DNA of 64,000 nucleotides from SVEL01 sp045126215 (lineage in GTDB: Bacteria > Bacillota > Clostridia > Lachnospirales > Lachnospiraceae): NCBI GenBank assembly GCA_045126215.1, contig JBGVOD010000043.1:1-64000 (forward strand). The letters are read 5' to 3'. The notes beneath the pieces were generated by a model. The model was not told the DNA's origin and made no database searches. It saw only the letters and a list, made by a program, of their open reading frames with translations. The position numbers and the translations under genes were made by a program. Of the stretch, positions 26,465-36,731 are shown piece after piece; position 1 is the first letter of the stretch, and the number at the start of each line of letters is the position of its first letter.

Positions 26465-28384
26465 ATGAATATAAATGAGAGAATAAACAAAATTGTTGTT
26501 ACACCAGGAAAGGCAATTCCGCTCGGGGCCACTGTTACAAAAACAGGGGTTAATTTTAGTGTAGAGGTAACAGATGGAAAAGAACTCTCATTGATTATAT
26601 ACAAAAAGAACAGCACTGATATTTTAAAAGAAATAAAATTTACGGAGGATATGAAATTTGGTAAGGTATATTCTATGAATGTACAGAATTTTGACATCCG
26701 GTACTATGACTATGGCTATATTCTTGATGGAGAGAAGTATTTTGACGCCTATGCAAAGATTGTTAATGGAAATCAAGTGTTTGGTAAATCATGGGATGTT
26801 AAAAGGAAAGTTGATGAAAATAATAGTTATAAATATGTCAGAACATTTGATAATACTGAAAAATCAGTTATTACATATTCTGTTTATAGTGACAGCTATA
26901 ATTGGGAGGATGATGTAAAAGTATCCTATGATTTTTCAGATATGATTATATATAGAATTCATCCTAGAAGTTTTACAATGGACAAGAGTGCAAAAGTTAG
27001 AAATAATGGAACGTTTTCAGGAATCGTTGAAAAAATCCCATATATGAAACAGCTTGGTATTACTAGTATAGAACTAATGCCATCATATGACTTTGATGAA
27101 AATAGTCAGAAAATAAACTTTTTTGGATATACTGATGGACATTATTTTGCACCAAAGAGTGCATATTCTAAGAAAACAGGCAAATATGCAGTAGATGAAT
27201 TTAAAAATATGGTAAAAGAGCTTCATAAGAATGGTATCGAAGTAATTATGGAGTTTTATTTCACGGAGAATATTGTTCCTAATATGATTTGTGAATGCCT
27301 TAGATATTGGGTGCTTGAGTATCATATTAATGGCATAAGGGTTAATCTTGATGCTGCAGACGTAAAAATGCTGAAGAGTGATGCAGTTCTGTGGGATACA
27401 AAGATTATTGGAGATAGATGGGATATTATAGATACATATCCAAAAGGGAATCCGGAATATGGACAAAAGAGACATTTAGCCGTTTGTCATGATGGCTTTA
27501 TGGTTACAGCAAGAAGATTTATTAAGAGTGATGAAAATCAGATTTATGACATTGTTACAAGATTAAAGGATAACAATGAAATAGGCAGTATAATTAATTA
27601 TTTGGCAAATCATAATAGTTTTTCAGTAATGGATATGGTTAGCTTTGAAAGAAAACATAATGAATCAAATGGTGAAGCGAATGAGGATGGTGCTGAATAT
27701 AATTATAGTTGGAACTGTGGCACAGAGGGACCTACCAGGAAGAGAAAGATACAGGAACTTCGTAGAAAACAGATAAAAAATGCATTTACATTGCTGTTGT
27801 TGGCACAGGGAACTCCTATGATTTTTGCGGGAGATGAGATGTGTCATACGAGAATGGGGAATAACAATGCATATTGTCAGGATAATGAGATTAATTACAT
27901 TAACTGGAATATGAAAAAGATGGGCAATGAAATTAATCAGTACGTTAAAAAACTTATTGAGTTTAGAAAAGCCCATAAGATTATTCATATGGAAAATGTA
28001 ATGAAAATGATAGATATGAAAAATGATGGATGTCCTGATTTATCAGTACACGGAATATTACCATGGAGAGTTGATTATCATCATGTAAATAGAACCTTTG
28101 CATTTTTGTATAATGAAAAATATTCTGAAATTGCAGATGATAGTGGGATGATTTATATTGCTTTTAATATGTATTGGGAAAGTCAGGAATTTAACATTCC
28201 ATTATCAGACAGAACATATGAGTGGAAGGTAGAGTTTGCTACAGATGATTTGGCAAAGGAAACAATTGAGGTGAAAAATAATAGAACAGTAGAAGTTCCA
28301 CCAAGATGTATTGTAGTACTTACTGCCAGAAAAAAGTGTGAAATTATGGCTAAAGGCCCGAAAGCCATAAAGAAATTAAGGTAA
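26465..28384 (+). CDS. GH13 glycogen-debranching-enzyme-like protein, predicted catalytically inactive
   Basis: 639 residues aligned over their whole length with GlgX/isoamylase (GH13_11): N-terminal beta domain (1-125), TIM barrel (about 150-520) and C-terminal beta domain. Long family stretches are well kept (KHNESNGEANEDG, YSWNCGTEGPT, GNNNAYCQDNEI). Yet all four catalytic regions are changed. Region I DxxYNH is EFYFTE (263-268). Region II GFRFD is GIRVN, with N294 replacing the nucleophile. The region III acid/base Glu is D317 (IIGDRWD). Region IV xHD is NHN, with N384 replacing the third Asp. Hydrolysis of alpha-1,6 bonds is therefore not expected; binding or regulation of glycogen-like polymers is inferred. 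The reading frame is intact, so this is not a simple pseudogene. Confidence 0.85.
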   Translation: MNINERINKIVVTPGKAIPLGATVTKTGVNFSVEVTDGKELSLIIYKKNSTDILKEIKFTEDMKFGKVYSMNVQNFDIRYYDYGYILDGEKYFDAYAKIVNGNQVFGKSWDVKRKVDENNSYKYVRTFDNTEKSVITYSVYSDSYNWEDDVKVSYDFSDMIIYRIHPRSFTMDKSAKVRNNGTFSGIVEKIPYMKQLGITSIELMPSYDFDENSQKINFFGYTDGHYFAPKSAYSKKTGKYAVDEFKNMVKELHKNGIEVIMEFYFTENIVPNMICECLRYWVLEYHINGIRVNLDAADVKMLKSDAVLWDTKIIGDRWDIIDTYPKGNPEYGQKRHLAVCHDGFMVTARRFIKSDENQIYDIVTRLKDNNEIGSIINYLANHNSFSVMDMVSFERKHNESNGEANEDGAEYNYSWNCGTEGPTRKRKIQELRRKQIKNAFTLLLLAQGTPMIFAGDEMCHTRMGNNNAYCQDNEINYINWNMKKMGNEINQYVKKLIEFRKAHKIIHMENVMKMIDMKNDGCPDLSVHGILPWRVDYHHVNRTFAFLYNEKYSEIADDSGMIYIAFNMYWESQEFNIPLSDRTYEWKVEFATDDLAKETIEVKNNRTVEVPPRCIVVLTARKKCEIMAKGPKAIKKLR

Positions 28385-28388
28385 TTAA

Positions 28389-28422
28389 AAAGCCCAAATT
28401 GGACTTGCCAACTTTGGACTTT
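28389..28422. terminator. Hairpin terminator between convergent GH13-like and DUF4250 genes
   Basis: AAAGCCCAAA pairs with TTTGGACTTT (one mismatch). T-runs follow on both strands, and the minus-strand run TTTTTAATT is the better one. Confidence 0.6.
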
Positions 28423-28496
28423 CTTATAAAGCTAACCCTCTCGAATAGAGCTATTATAAATAGAAAATATATATAAATTCGAAAAGCTTATATTAT

Positions 28497-28676
28497 TTAG
28501 GAAAACTTATTTAATGATGGGTTATATTCATAGTTGATAGCTTTTAACTTGTCAATAATTGATTTTTGCTCAACATTAAGGTGAATACATAATGAGTCAA
28601 GAGATGAATAGTTATCTCTAAGCTGAGTATTCACATAGCTTAATAATATAATGGGGTCATTTGGGATGTTTGGCAT
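28497..28676 (-). CDS. DUF4250 domain small protein
   Basis: 59 residues, read on the minus strand from ATG (28676-28674), preceded by AAAAGGAG. The sequence begins MPNIPNDPIILLSYVNTQLR and contains NYSSLDSLCIHLN and a final LKAINYEYNPSLNKF. This matches my memory of the DUF4250 family (typically about 55-60 residues, PNDPxMLLSFVNTxLRD). The pattern suggests a small winged-helix or HTH-like fold, but no function is known. It is convergent with the GH13-like gene and divergent from the ATPase gene. Confidence 0.85.
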   Translation of the reverse strand: MPNIPNDPIILLSYVNTQLRDNYSSLDSLCIHLNVEQKSIIDKLKAINYEYNPSLNKFS

Positions 28677-28828
28677 TATATAGTACTCCTTTTAATTATA
28701 ATATTTTGTTGATCATTGTGTATTTTATTATCGATTTATGATAAATTCAATAGTGATATTTGTCAATGATTTTTTTTAATGTAAAAAAAGTATGTGCAAT
28801 TATACCATAAATATAAGGTGGGTTGATA

Positions 28829-30139
28829 ATGTATAGAGAAATACTGTGTGAACTTGATGAATGGAAAACTAAATCAAATAAAAAACATTTAATATTAATC
28901 GGTCAAAAAGGTGTTGGAAAGTCATATATATTGAATGATTTTGGAACAGGATTTTTTAATAATACTGTGATCTTTGATTTTAAAACTCAGGACTATATCA
29001 GATATTTATTTGAAAAAGATATAGATGCCTCAAAAATTGAGACTATGCTGTCTATAACATGTGGACAGGAACTTGTTCCGGGAGAAACATTTGTTGTATT
29101 TGAAAACATCGATTTGCTTGAAAAATACGATGAAATTATGTATTTTTTAAAAGAAAATCTTGGAGAATATCACATGGCATTTACCTTCTATTATAGTGAA
29201 GAACTTGCATTTAACAAGATAGGAAAGAAAAAAATACAGGATGATTTTTATGTTTTGTCATTACATTCGATGAATTTTTATGAATTTCTTATTGCATGTC
29301 GTGAAAATAAGCTGTCAAATAGTATAAAGGATGTTGATAAGAAATCTCTATCTGAAGAAGAAATAAAAAAGATACACAATCTGCTAAAAGTTTATTTGTT
29401 GATAGGTGGATTACCAAATGTTGTACAAGTGTATGTTGATACAAAGAATATAAACGAAGCATTAAGTGAAAAGAATAGAGTGCTTTTTGAATATAAAACA
29501 AAAATGGATAAAATTGAAAATAAAACTCTCAAGAATAAGGTTATCTCAATCTGGGAGAGTATACCAAAGCAGCTTTTGAAGGACAATAAAAAATTCCAAT
29601 ATAGAATTGTTAAAGAATCTGCAAGGGCCAGAGAATATGAAGAGGGGCTTAAGTGGCTTGCAGATAATAAATTTGTAAATTTATTATATAGAATGAATGC
29701 AAAGAAAAAGGATGAACAAGGTAAATATAAATTTACAGATAAAGATGAAAAATCATATGAAGTATATTTCAATGATATCGGAATATTATGCAGTTATTTA
29801 AATCTGGAATATGATGATATAGATATTGACAAGCTACATAAGTTGAAAAACGGAGCATTACTTTTAGAATATGTATTTCATGAATTGAAAGCTGATAAGA
29901 ATATTAATAATTTATACTATTGGATATCTGAATCAACTGCAAAAATTGAATTTTTGTTTGGTGAACCGGGAGAAGCGATTCCTGTATGCATAGATATTGG
30001 AAATAACACGAAGGCTCAAAGCCTTAAAGTATATAGAGAAATATATAAGCCACAAATGGCTATCAAAATTACTAAAGATGATTTTTATATGAAAAACAGG
30101 ATATATGGTGTTCCATTATATGCGATATGGAATTTGTAA
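28829..30139 (+). CDS. AAA/DUF4143-type ATPase with degenerate Walker B
   Basis: 436 residues from ATG 28829, preceded by AAGGTGGG; an in-frame TTG at 28823 is less likely. The N-terminal P-loop ATPase has GQKGVGKS (K31, S32) and an arginine-poor helical middle. The C-terminal part resembles DUF4143 with its decayed PD-(D/E)xK nuclease fold (KIEFLFGEPGEAIPVCIDIG). The Walker B position reads VVFENID instead of the usual hhhDE, and the nuclease ExK reads CID. Family members often occur as large paralogous sets in gut bacteria, with unknown roles possibly tied to toxin-antitoxin or regulatory behaviour. ATP hydrolysis may be weak here. It is a single gene closed by a hairpin. Confidence 0.78.
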   Translation: MYREILCELDEWKTKSNKKHLILIGQKGVGKSYILNDFGTGFFNNTVIFDFKTQDYIRYLFEKDIDASKIETMLSITCGQELVPGETFVVFENIDLLEKYDEIMYFLKENLGEYHMAFTFYYSEELAFNKIGKKKIQDDFYVLSLHSMNFYEFLIACRENKLSNSIKDVDKKSLSEEEIKKIHNLLKVYLLIGGLPNVVQVYVDTKNINEALSEKNRVLFEYKTKMDKIENKTLKNKVISIWESIPKQLLKDNKKFQYRIVKESARAREYEEGLKWLADNKFVNLLYRMNAKKKDEQGKYKFTDKDEKSYEVYFNDIGILCSYLNLEYDDIDIDKLHKLKNGALLLEYVFHELKADKNINNLYYWISESTAKIEFLFGEPGEAIPVCIDIGNNTKAQSLKVYREIYKPQMAIKITKDDFYMKNRIYGVPLYAIWNL

Positions 30140-30146
30140 TTATAAA

Positions 30147-30179
30147 CGGATTGCTATGTACATCGTACATGGCAATCCG
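30147..30179. terminator. Bidirectional hairpin between ATPase and citrate synthase
   Basis: CGGATTGCTATGTAC pairs with GTACATGGCAATCCG (15 bp, one wobble) around ATC. AT-rich tails flank it on both sides. Confidence 0.75.
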
Positions 30180-30246
30180 CTTAATTCATGATAATAGAAA
30201 GTTCGCAGATCAAACTGTCTATTATAAAAATATATAATGTATATAT

Positions 30247-31608
30247 TTATCTGTCTTCCATATTTACATATGGTTTTCTCTTTGCAACATTCTTGTAGCC
30301 AGGACGGATAATCTTTCCTCCGTTTATTAATTCCTCAAGTCTGTGTGCACTCCATCCTGCAATACGGGCAATTGCAAAGATTGGTGTGTATAATTCTGTC
30401 GGTAAACCTAACATACTGTAAACAAATCCACTGTAGAAGTCTACATTTGCACTGACACCCTTGAACATTTTACGTTCTCTTGCAATTACTTCAGGAGCTA
30501 AACGTTCAACTTTTGAATAAAGAGAAAATTCTTTGTTCATACCTTTTTCTATAGAAAGTTTTTCAACGAAACCTTTTAATATTTTTGCTCTTGGATCTGA
30601 AATCGAATAAACTGCATGACCCATACCATAAATCAGTCCTGCATTATCAAAGGCCTGTTTGTTAAGTAAGCGGTGAAGATAATCAGCAATTTCTCCTTCG
30701 TCTTCCCAGTCCTTAAGATTTTTCTTCATATCTTCAAACATCTGTATAACCTTTATATTGGCACCACCATGCTTTGGACCTTTAAGGGAGCCTAATGAAG
30801 CAGCCACAGCAGAGTATGTATCTGTGCCGGAAGATGTTACAACATGATTTGTAAATGTTGAGTTGTTACCACCGCCATGCTCAGCATGTATAACAAGAGC
30901 AATATCCAAAATTTTTGCTTCCAGTTCTGTATATTTCTGGTCAGGACGCAGTGTGTAAAGTATATTTTCTGCGGTTGAAAGCTCTGGAGATGGTGTGTGA
31001 ATAAATAAACTTTCACCATCATGATAGTGTTTGTATGCCTGATATCCATATACAGAAATCATTGGGAACAATGAAATAAGCATAAGACTCTGTCTTAAAA
31101 CGTTTGGTACGGAAATGTCATCAGCAGCATCATCATAAGAGTAAAGTGTTAATACACTTCTTGCAAGAGTGTTCATCATATCCTTGCTTGGTGCTTTCAT
31201 AATGATATCTCGAACAAAGTTTGTAGGTAATGTACGATAGTCAGCAAGCTCTTTACAAAATGCTTTAAGTTCACTTTCTGTTGGAAGGTCACCGAAAAGC
31301 AAAAGATATGTTACTTCTTCGAAACCAAAACGGTTATCTTTCAAAAAACCTTCTACGATTTGTTCTATATCATAACCTCTGTAATATAGCTTTCCTTCAC
31401 AAGGAACAACTTCACATTCATCAATTGTATATGCTTTTATTTCACCAATCTCAGTAAGACCGGTTAAAACACCTTGGCCATTTAAATCACGTAGACCACG
31501 CTTTACGCTATATTTAGTATATAATTCAGGGTCTATTGCATGAGAAGTACATTTTTCAGCTAGCTTGATTATTTCTGGTGTTATTTCAGAATAATTTTTC
31601 TTTGACAT
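30247..31608 (-). CDS. gltA: Citrate synthase
   Basis: 453 residues from the ATG at 31608, preceded by GAAAGGGGAC. A 38-residue upstream extension reads through AT-rich promoter sequence and is rejected. The active-site regions are clear: HAEHGGGNNSTFTNHV (catalytic His), GPKHGGANIKV, GMGHAVY and an Asp/Arg-containing C-terminus (VDFYSGFVYSMLGLP). It condenses oxaloacetate and acetyl-CoA to citrate, presumably feeding glutamate synthesis through a partial oxidative branch, which fits the gdhA gene at 54.4 kb. It is divergent from rarA. Confidence 0.94.
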   Translation of the reverse strand: MSKKNYSEITPEIIKLAEKCTSHAIDPELYTKYSVKRGLRDLNGQGVLTGLTEIGEIKAYTIDECEVVPCEGKLYYRGYDIEQIVEGFLKDNRFGFEEVTYLLLFGDLPTESELKAFCKELADYRTLPTNFVRDIIMKAPSKDMMNTLARSVLTLYSYDDAADDISVPNVLRQSLMLISLFPMISVYGYQAYKHYHDGESLFIHTPSPELSTAENILYTLRPDQKYTELEAKILDIALVIHAEHGGGNNSTFTNHVVTSSGTDTYSAVAASLGSLKGPKHGGANIKVIQMFEDMKKNLKDWEDEGEIADYLHRLLNKQAFDNAGLIYGMGHAVYSISDPRAKILKGFVEKLSIEKGMNKEFSLYSKVERLAPEVIARERKMFKGVSANVDFYSGFVYSMLGLPTELYTPIFAIARIAGWSAHRLEELINGGKIIRPGYKNVAKRKPYVNMEDR

Positions 31609-31830
31609 ATAAAGTCCCCTTTCGCTATTTTTTGCTATGTTTAAGCAAGAATTTGCTAAATATTTTACTAGTTTACCATAATAAAAAAGAATCAACAAGC
31701 TTATGCGTTTTTTTTTACACATTTTTCATAATTCTGCAAAAATTTATATTATTATATAATAATTAGGATATAAATTTGTAATTTTGTGTGGTACAATAAA
31801 ATGTCTATAATTATACATATGGAGTAGAAG

Positions 31831-33156
31831 ATGGATTTATTTGATTATATGAGAGATAGTACAATTGAAAAAGAATCACCACTTGCATCGAGAATCAGAC
31901 CAACGACATTGGACGAAGTTGTGGGTCAGACTCATATAATCGGTAAGGATAAGCTTTTATATAGAGCAATAAAGGCTGATAAATTGAGCTCGATTATTTT
32001 CTATGGTCCTCCGGGAACAGGAAAGACAACACTTGCAAAAGTTATAGCAGGGACAACCAGTGCTGAATTCAGACAGCTAAATGCAACAATAGCTGGTAAA
32101 AAGGATATGGAGGAAATTATTGAATTTGCTAAGAATACTCTTGGTATGTATGGAAAGAAAACTATTTTGTTTATAGATGAAATACATAGATTCAATAAAG
32201 GACAGCAGGATTTCCTATTACCATATGTTGAAGATGGAACTATAATTTTAATTGGAGCCACAACTGAAAATCCATATTTTGAAGTAAACGGAGCTTTGAT
32301 TTCAAGATCAATTATCTTCGAGCTTAAGCCACTTAGTAAAGATGATATTAAGGTGCTTATAAATAAAGCTGTATATGATGTTGAAAAAGGTATGGGGGCA
32401 TATAATGCGTCCATAGATGATGAAGCGATTGATTTTATTGCAGACATTTCAAATGGAGATGCCAGAACTGCGCTTAATGCCATCGAACTTGGAATACTTA
32501 CAACAGAGAGAAATGATGCTGGTATTATTAATATTGACATGGAGGTTGCGCAGCAATGTGTTCAAAAGAGAAGTGTCAGATATGATAAAGATGGGGATAG
32601 CCATTATGACACGGTCTCTGCATTTATAAAAAGTATCAGAGGTTCAGATGTGGATGCTGCTATATATTATCTTGCAAGAATGCTTTATGCAGGTGAGCCT
32701 GTAACATTTATTGCCAGAAGAATGATTGTAAGCGCTGCTGAAGACATTGGACTTGCAGATCCGAATGCTCTTGTAATTGCAAATGCGGCGGCTGATGCTG
32801 TACATAAGTTAGGAATGCCGGAGGCTCGTATAATACTTGCAGAAGCAGTTGCATATCTTGCATCTGCTCCAAAGAGTAATTCTGCAATATGTGCAATAGA
32901 TGATGCTATGTCATATGTTGAAAGTCATGAAACTGCTAAGATTCCCGCGCATCTTATGGATGCCCATTACAAAAGTGCCGGAAAATTAGGACATGGAATA
33001 GGATATAAATATTCTCATGATTACAAAAATCATTACACAAAACAACAGTATCTACCTGATGGAATGGAAGATGTATGCTTTTATACACCAGGTGATTTAG
33101 GTTATGAAGTAAAAATAAAAGAACATTTAGATATGATAAGAAAGGAGGCAGAATAA
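31831..33156 (+). CDS. rarA: Replication-associated recombination protein A (RarA/MgsA)
   Basis: 441 residues. AAA+ ATPase with Walker A YGPPGTGKTT (K about 58), Walker B ILFIDEIHRFNKGQQD, and the sensor GATTENPYFEVN. The C-terminal tetramerisation region includes RSVRYDKDGDSHYDTVSAFIKS and the GHGIGYKYSHDY signature. It acts at stalled replication forks together with SSB. Its stop overlaps the start of the giant downstream gene (TAATG, Shine-Dalgarno AAAGGAGG inside rarA), so rarA appears to head a translationally coupled operon of uncharacterised genes. Confidence 0.94.
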   Translation: MDLFDYMRDSTIEKESPLASRIRPTTLDEVVGQTHIIGKDKLLYRAIKADKLSSIIFYGPPGTGKTTLAKVIAGTTSAEFRQLNATIAGKKDMEEIIEFAKNTLGMYGKKTILFIDEIHRFNKGQQDFLLPYVEDGTIILIGATTENPYFEVNGALISRSIIFELKPLSKDDIKVLINKAVYDVEKGMGAYNASIDDEAIDFIADISNGDARTALNAIELGILTTERNDAGIINIDMEVAQQCVQKRSVRYDKDGDSHYDTVSAFIKSIRGSDVDAAIYYLARMLYAGEPVTFIARRMIVSAAEDIGLADPNALVIANAAADAVHKLGMPEARIILAEAVAYLASAPKSNSAICAIDDAMSYVESHETAKIPAHLMDAHYKSAGKLGHGIGYKYSHDYKNHYTKQQYLPDGMEDVCFYTPGDLGYEVKIKEHLDMIRKEAE

Positions 33157-36100
33157 TGAAAGAATATATTGATAAACTGGCAATTGGTTCTGTTGAGTAT
33201 GAACATCCTATTCTTGGAGTTTCAATATCAGAGATAGAGTTTGATATAATATCAGAATCAGTTTTTTCAGGAGAGTTTAGAATATATAGTGAGAATGATC
33301 TGCCTCTTAAAGGTATAGTATATTCCAGCCATGAGGCTGTTCGAATCATTAATCCTACATTTTATGGAAGAGAAATGGTTATAAAATATGAAATTAGCTC
33401 AGCGTATGTTGCCAAGGGAGAGTGTATAAAAGGAGTCATCTCACTTGTAAGTAATGGTGGGGAAGTAGACATTCCATTTAATGTAAATGTTGACCCTCTA
33501 AGCGTTGAAACATCCATTGGAAAAGTGAAAAATCTATTCCATTTTGCAAATCTTGTACAGGTAAGTTATGATGAAGCATTAAATTTATATAAGTCAGCAA
33601 GGTTTGAAAAGATTTTTATCAGAGAGGACTTTTATCTTCAGGCAGTTTATGAAGGACTGGCTGGTTGTAGCGATATAGAACAGGCTATGGAAGAATTTCT
33701 TATAGCTGCAAATAAAAAGACACCAGTGAAGTTTGACATTGCTGAGAAAAAGAAAGAGTATAATGAATTAACAGAGAATTATAGAGATACTATAGTTATT
33801 TCAAAAAGTAACTGGGGATATGCTGATATAAAAGTTGAAGTTGAGGGGGATTTTATTTCAGGTTACAAAAAGCATATAACTACAAATGATTTTGCCGGAA
33901 GTAACTATGAGTATACATATCTTATTGATAAAAAGAGATTGCATCAAGGTAAAAATGTGGGAAAGATTACTTTCCTGACAGGTATTGAAAAACATACACT
34001 TAATATTATTGTAAATGAAAAAACTACATATACCATCGATACAATAGAATATCAGAATTATGTTGATAAATTATATAGAATGTATTTGGATTTCAGACTT
34101 AAGAAGATTGACGCTTCAAAATGGGCTGATATGTCACTTGCGATAATTGACAGGATGAGAGCCATTAAGGATGATTCGTATTTTTATAGATTATTTCAGG
34201 CACAGATATGTATCTCAAAAGGAAAAGAGGCTGAAAGTGCCTGGTTATTAGAGAGTGTGGCAGAGAGTCTGATTCCGAAAAAAGACAAAAACATTGAAAT
34301 GTATTGTTATTACTTGTATGTAAGAACATTGCAGAAGAGAGATACAGAGTTTACGGAAGAAGTTATTAAAAAAGTAAGTGAATACTTCGAAAATGGATAT
34401 GATAATTGGGTATTACTATGGATATTATTATATCTTGATGATTGTTATGACAACAATTTAAGTTTAAAGCTTGCTAGAATTAAGGAGCAATACAATAAGG
34501 GAATGAAATCTCCACTTATGTATTTCGAAGCTATGATGGCATTTAATACAACACCGGAGTTACTTAGAATCCTTAATGATTTTGAAATACAGGTATTGTG
34601 TTTTGCAAGCAAAATAGGACATATTTCTGAAAAGCTCAGCAATCAGATAGCGGATGTTGTTATGAGCACAAGATTTTATAATGAACTGTTATTGAAGGTT
34701 CTTACAACTATGTATGCAGAAAATGACAATATCAATGTCCTTGTTGCGATTGTTACTTTGCTCATAAAAGGAAATAAAACAGAAAGTAAATATTTCTGCT
34801 GGTATGATGAGGCGGTAAGAAGAGAAATAAAATTAACAGGTTTGTATGAATATTATATGAATTCAATGCCTGACGATTTTGATGATGAGATACCACAGAT
34901 TGTATTAATGTATTTTTCGTATAATGCAACTATATCAACTGACAAGTTGGCAAAGCTGTATAGACAGGTTATTGAGAGCAAAGAAGAAAATCAATATATG
35001 TATGATGCATTTGTAAAACAGATGAGTACATACGTTGCAGAGGCAATAGAACAGGGAGCAAATAATGAAGATATAGCTGTCGTTTACAGGGATATTTTAA
35101 AAACTGCAATGATTACGCCTGAAATGGCTGAAAAGTTACCTGAAATAGTAAATACGTGTGTCATCAAGTGCGATAATGATGATATACGTAGAGTTATTGT
35201 CATTCATAAAGAGACAAAACAAATTGTTTCCGTGCCATTTACAGAAGGAAAGGCGTATGTTCCTTTATATTCTGAAAATCCTGCTATTATATTTGAAGAC
35301 TTATATGGAAACAGATATGTTAAGTCATTTGAATATGAAGTGAAACATCTGTTGGATGGAGAAGATTTCCTGAAGATATGTTATGAGATATCTGCAGCTG
35401 ATATTTATTTATCGCTTTATTTTACTGACAGATTTCTTAGATATCATGAAGATGGAGATAAATCTATTGGCATCTTACAGTGCATATCAGAAAACGAAAA
35501 TATTCGTGAAAGTTATAGGGATTTATTGAAAAAAGAGATTATCAATTTTTATTCAGAGAATTTCGATGGAGAAAAAGTAGATGTATTTCTTGATGAAATC
35601 AATGAAGATGAAGTAAAGGCTGAGTCTTTAACCCAGGTGATTGAATTGTTTATTATACGAGGAAAATATGATGTTGCGTACCATTATATGGAAAAATATG
35701 GATATTCATATATTGATGCAAGGCGTCTTTTGAAATGTGTAAATAAACTTATTTTGGATAAGGACTTTGAAAGAGATGAACTTTTAATTAAGCTTTCAGC
35801 ATATGTATTTGAAAATGGAAAATATAATGAGAATATATTAAAATATTTGTGTATGTATTACTATGGTTCTACATCAGAAATGTATAATATCTGGCTTAGA
35901 TGTGACGATTATGAAATATATGACAGAGAGATGTGCGAAAAATTACTTGCGCAGATGTTGTTTACAAGAATGTATATCAATAAGGCTGCTAAGGTATTTC
36001 GTATGTACAATGAACTTGGTGCAGCACCTAAGATTAAGAAGGCATTTTTATTCTATAAGTCATATGAATATGTCATTAAGAAGGCCATTGTTGGAGATGA

Positions 36101-36707
36101 AATTTTTAAGTACATATTGGATGAAATATCTTCAGATAAGATTGTGCCGGAATTATGTAAGATAGCATATTTGATGCATTGTGCAGATGAAAGTGAACCA
36201 ACACTTGAAAGCATTTTACTCTGTAAAGACCTGATATATGAAATGTGCAAAAAAGACAGAATGTTAGGATGCTTTAAGAAATTTGAAAAATATTTTAAGT
36301 TACCACATAACTTTGTTGATAAAGTATTCATAGAATATATGTCATCAAGTGACAGTCATGTATATATTCATTATCAGTTGGATACAGGCGGGCATGAGAA
36401 ACAGGATTACCGTGTAAGTGAAATGGATAATATGCTTAGTGGTATATACTCAAAATCATTTGTTTTATTCTATGGTGAAAAGATTAATTATTATATTTCA
36501 GAAGAACTTAATGGTGAGACAAAAGTCACAGAGAGTAAATGTCTTAAGAGAGATGATGGATTATCATCTAACAATACAAGATATGGTATGATTAATGATA
36601 TGATGATTTGCAATGACATGAAAGAAGAAGCAACATTAAAGGATATTGCAATACAGTATGAGGCTATAAAAGAACTTAATAGCACAATTTTTACAATGAT
36701 GAAATAG
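33156..36707 (+). CDS. Giant DUF5717-type protein (unknown function)
   Basis: 1183 residues without signal peptide or membrane helices. The N-terminal ~290 residues look like two beta-sandwich modules (EIEFDIISESVFSGEFRI; VEGDFISGYKKHITTND). Residues ~300-1050 form a long alpha-helical repeat region like a TPR/HEAT solenoid, rich in Tyr, Glu and Lys. The last ~110 residues are again beta-rich (VYIHYQLDTGGHEKQDYRV). I recall this layout as DUF5717 of Lachnospiraceae. The start is coupled to rarA. Downstream lie an Hsp70/actin-fold protein, a TPR protein and a coiled-coil membrane protein, suggesting a large scaffold in one complex. No catalytic motif is seen. Confidence 0.8.
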   Translation: MKEYIDKLAIGSVEYEHPILGVSISEIEFDIISESVFSGEFRIYSENDLPLKGIVYSSHEAVRIINPTFYGREMVIKYEISSAYVAKGECIKGVISLVSNGGEVDIPFNVNVDPLSVETSIGKVKNLFHFANLVQVSYDEALNLYKSARFEKIFIREDFYLQAVYEGLAGCSDIEQAMEEFLIAANKKTPVKFDIAEKKKEYNELTENYRDTIVISKSNWGYADIKVEVEGDFISGYKKHITTNDFAGSNYEYTYLIDKKRLHQGKNVGKITFLTGIEKHTLNIIVNEKTTYTIDTIEYQNYVDKLYRMYLDFRLKKIDASKWADMSLAIIDRMRAIKDDSYFYRLFQAQICISKGKEAESAWLLESVAESLIPKKDKNIEMYCYYLYVRTLQKRDTEFTEEVIKKVSEYFENGYDNWVLLWILLYLDDCYDNNLSLKLARIKEQYNKGMKSPLMYFEAMMAFNTTPELLRILNDFEIQVLCFASKIGHISEKLSNQIADVVMSTRFYNELLLKVLTTMYAENDNINVLVAIVTLLIKGNKTESKYFCWYDEAVRREIKLTGLYEYYMNSMPDDFDDEIPQIVLMYFSYNATISTDKLAKLYRQVIESKEENQYMYDAFVKQMSTYVAEAIEQGANNEDIAVVYRDILKTAMITPEMAEKLPEIVNTCVIKCDNDDIRRVIVIHKETKQIVSVPFTEGKAYVPLYSENPAIIFEDLYGNRYVKSFEYEVKHLLDGEDFLKICYEISAADIYLSLYFTDRFLRYHEDGDKSIGILQCISENENIRESYRDLLKKEIINFYSENFDGEKVDVFLDEINEDEVKAESLTQVIELFIIRGKYDVAYHYMEKYGYSYIDARRLLKCVNKLILDKDFERDELLIKLSAYVFENGKYNENILKYLCMYYYGSTSEMYNIWLRCDDYEIYDREMCEKLLAQMLFTRMYINKAAKVFRMYNELGAAPKIKKAFLFYKSYEYVIKKAIVGDEIFKYILDEISSDKIVPELCKIAYLMHCADESEPTLESILLCKDLIYEMCKKDRMLGCFKKFEKYFKLPHNFVDKVFIEYMSSSDSHVYIHYQLDTGGHEKQDYRVSEMDNMLSGIYSKSFVLFYGEKINYYISEELNGETKVTESKCLKRDDGLSSNNTRYGMINDMMICNDMKEEATLKDIAIQYEAIKELNSTIFTMMK

Positions 36708-36731
36708 AAAAGAGGAAAGGCAGTTTTAGAT

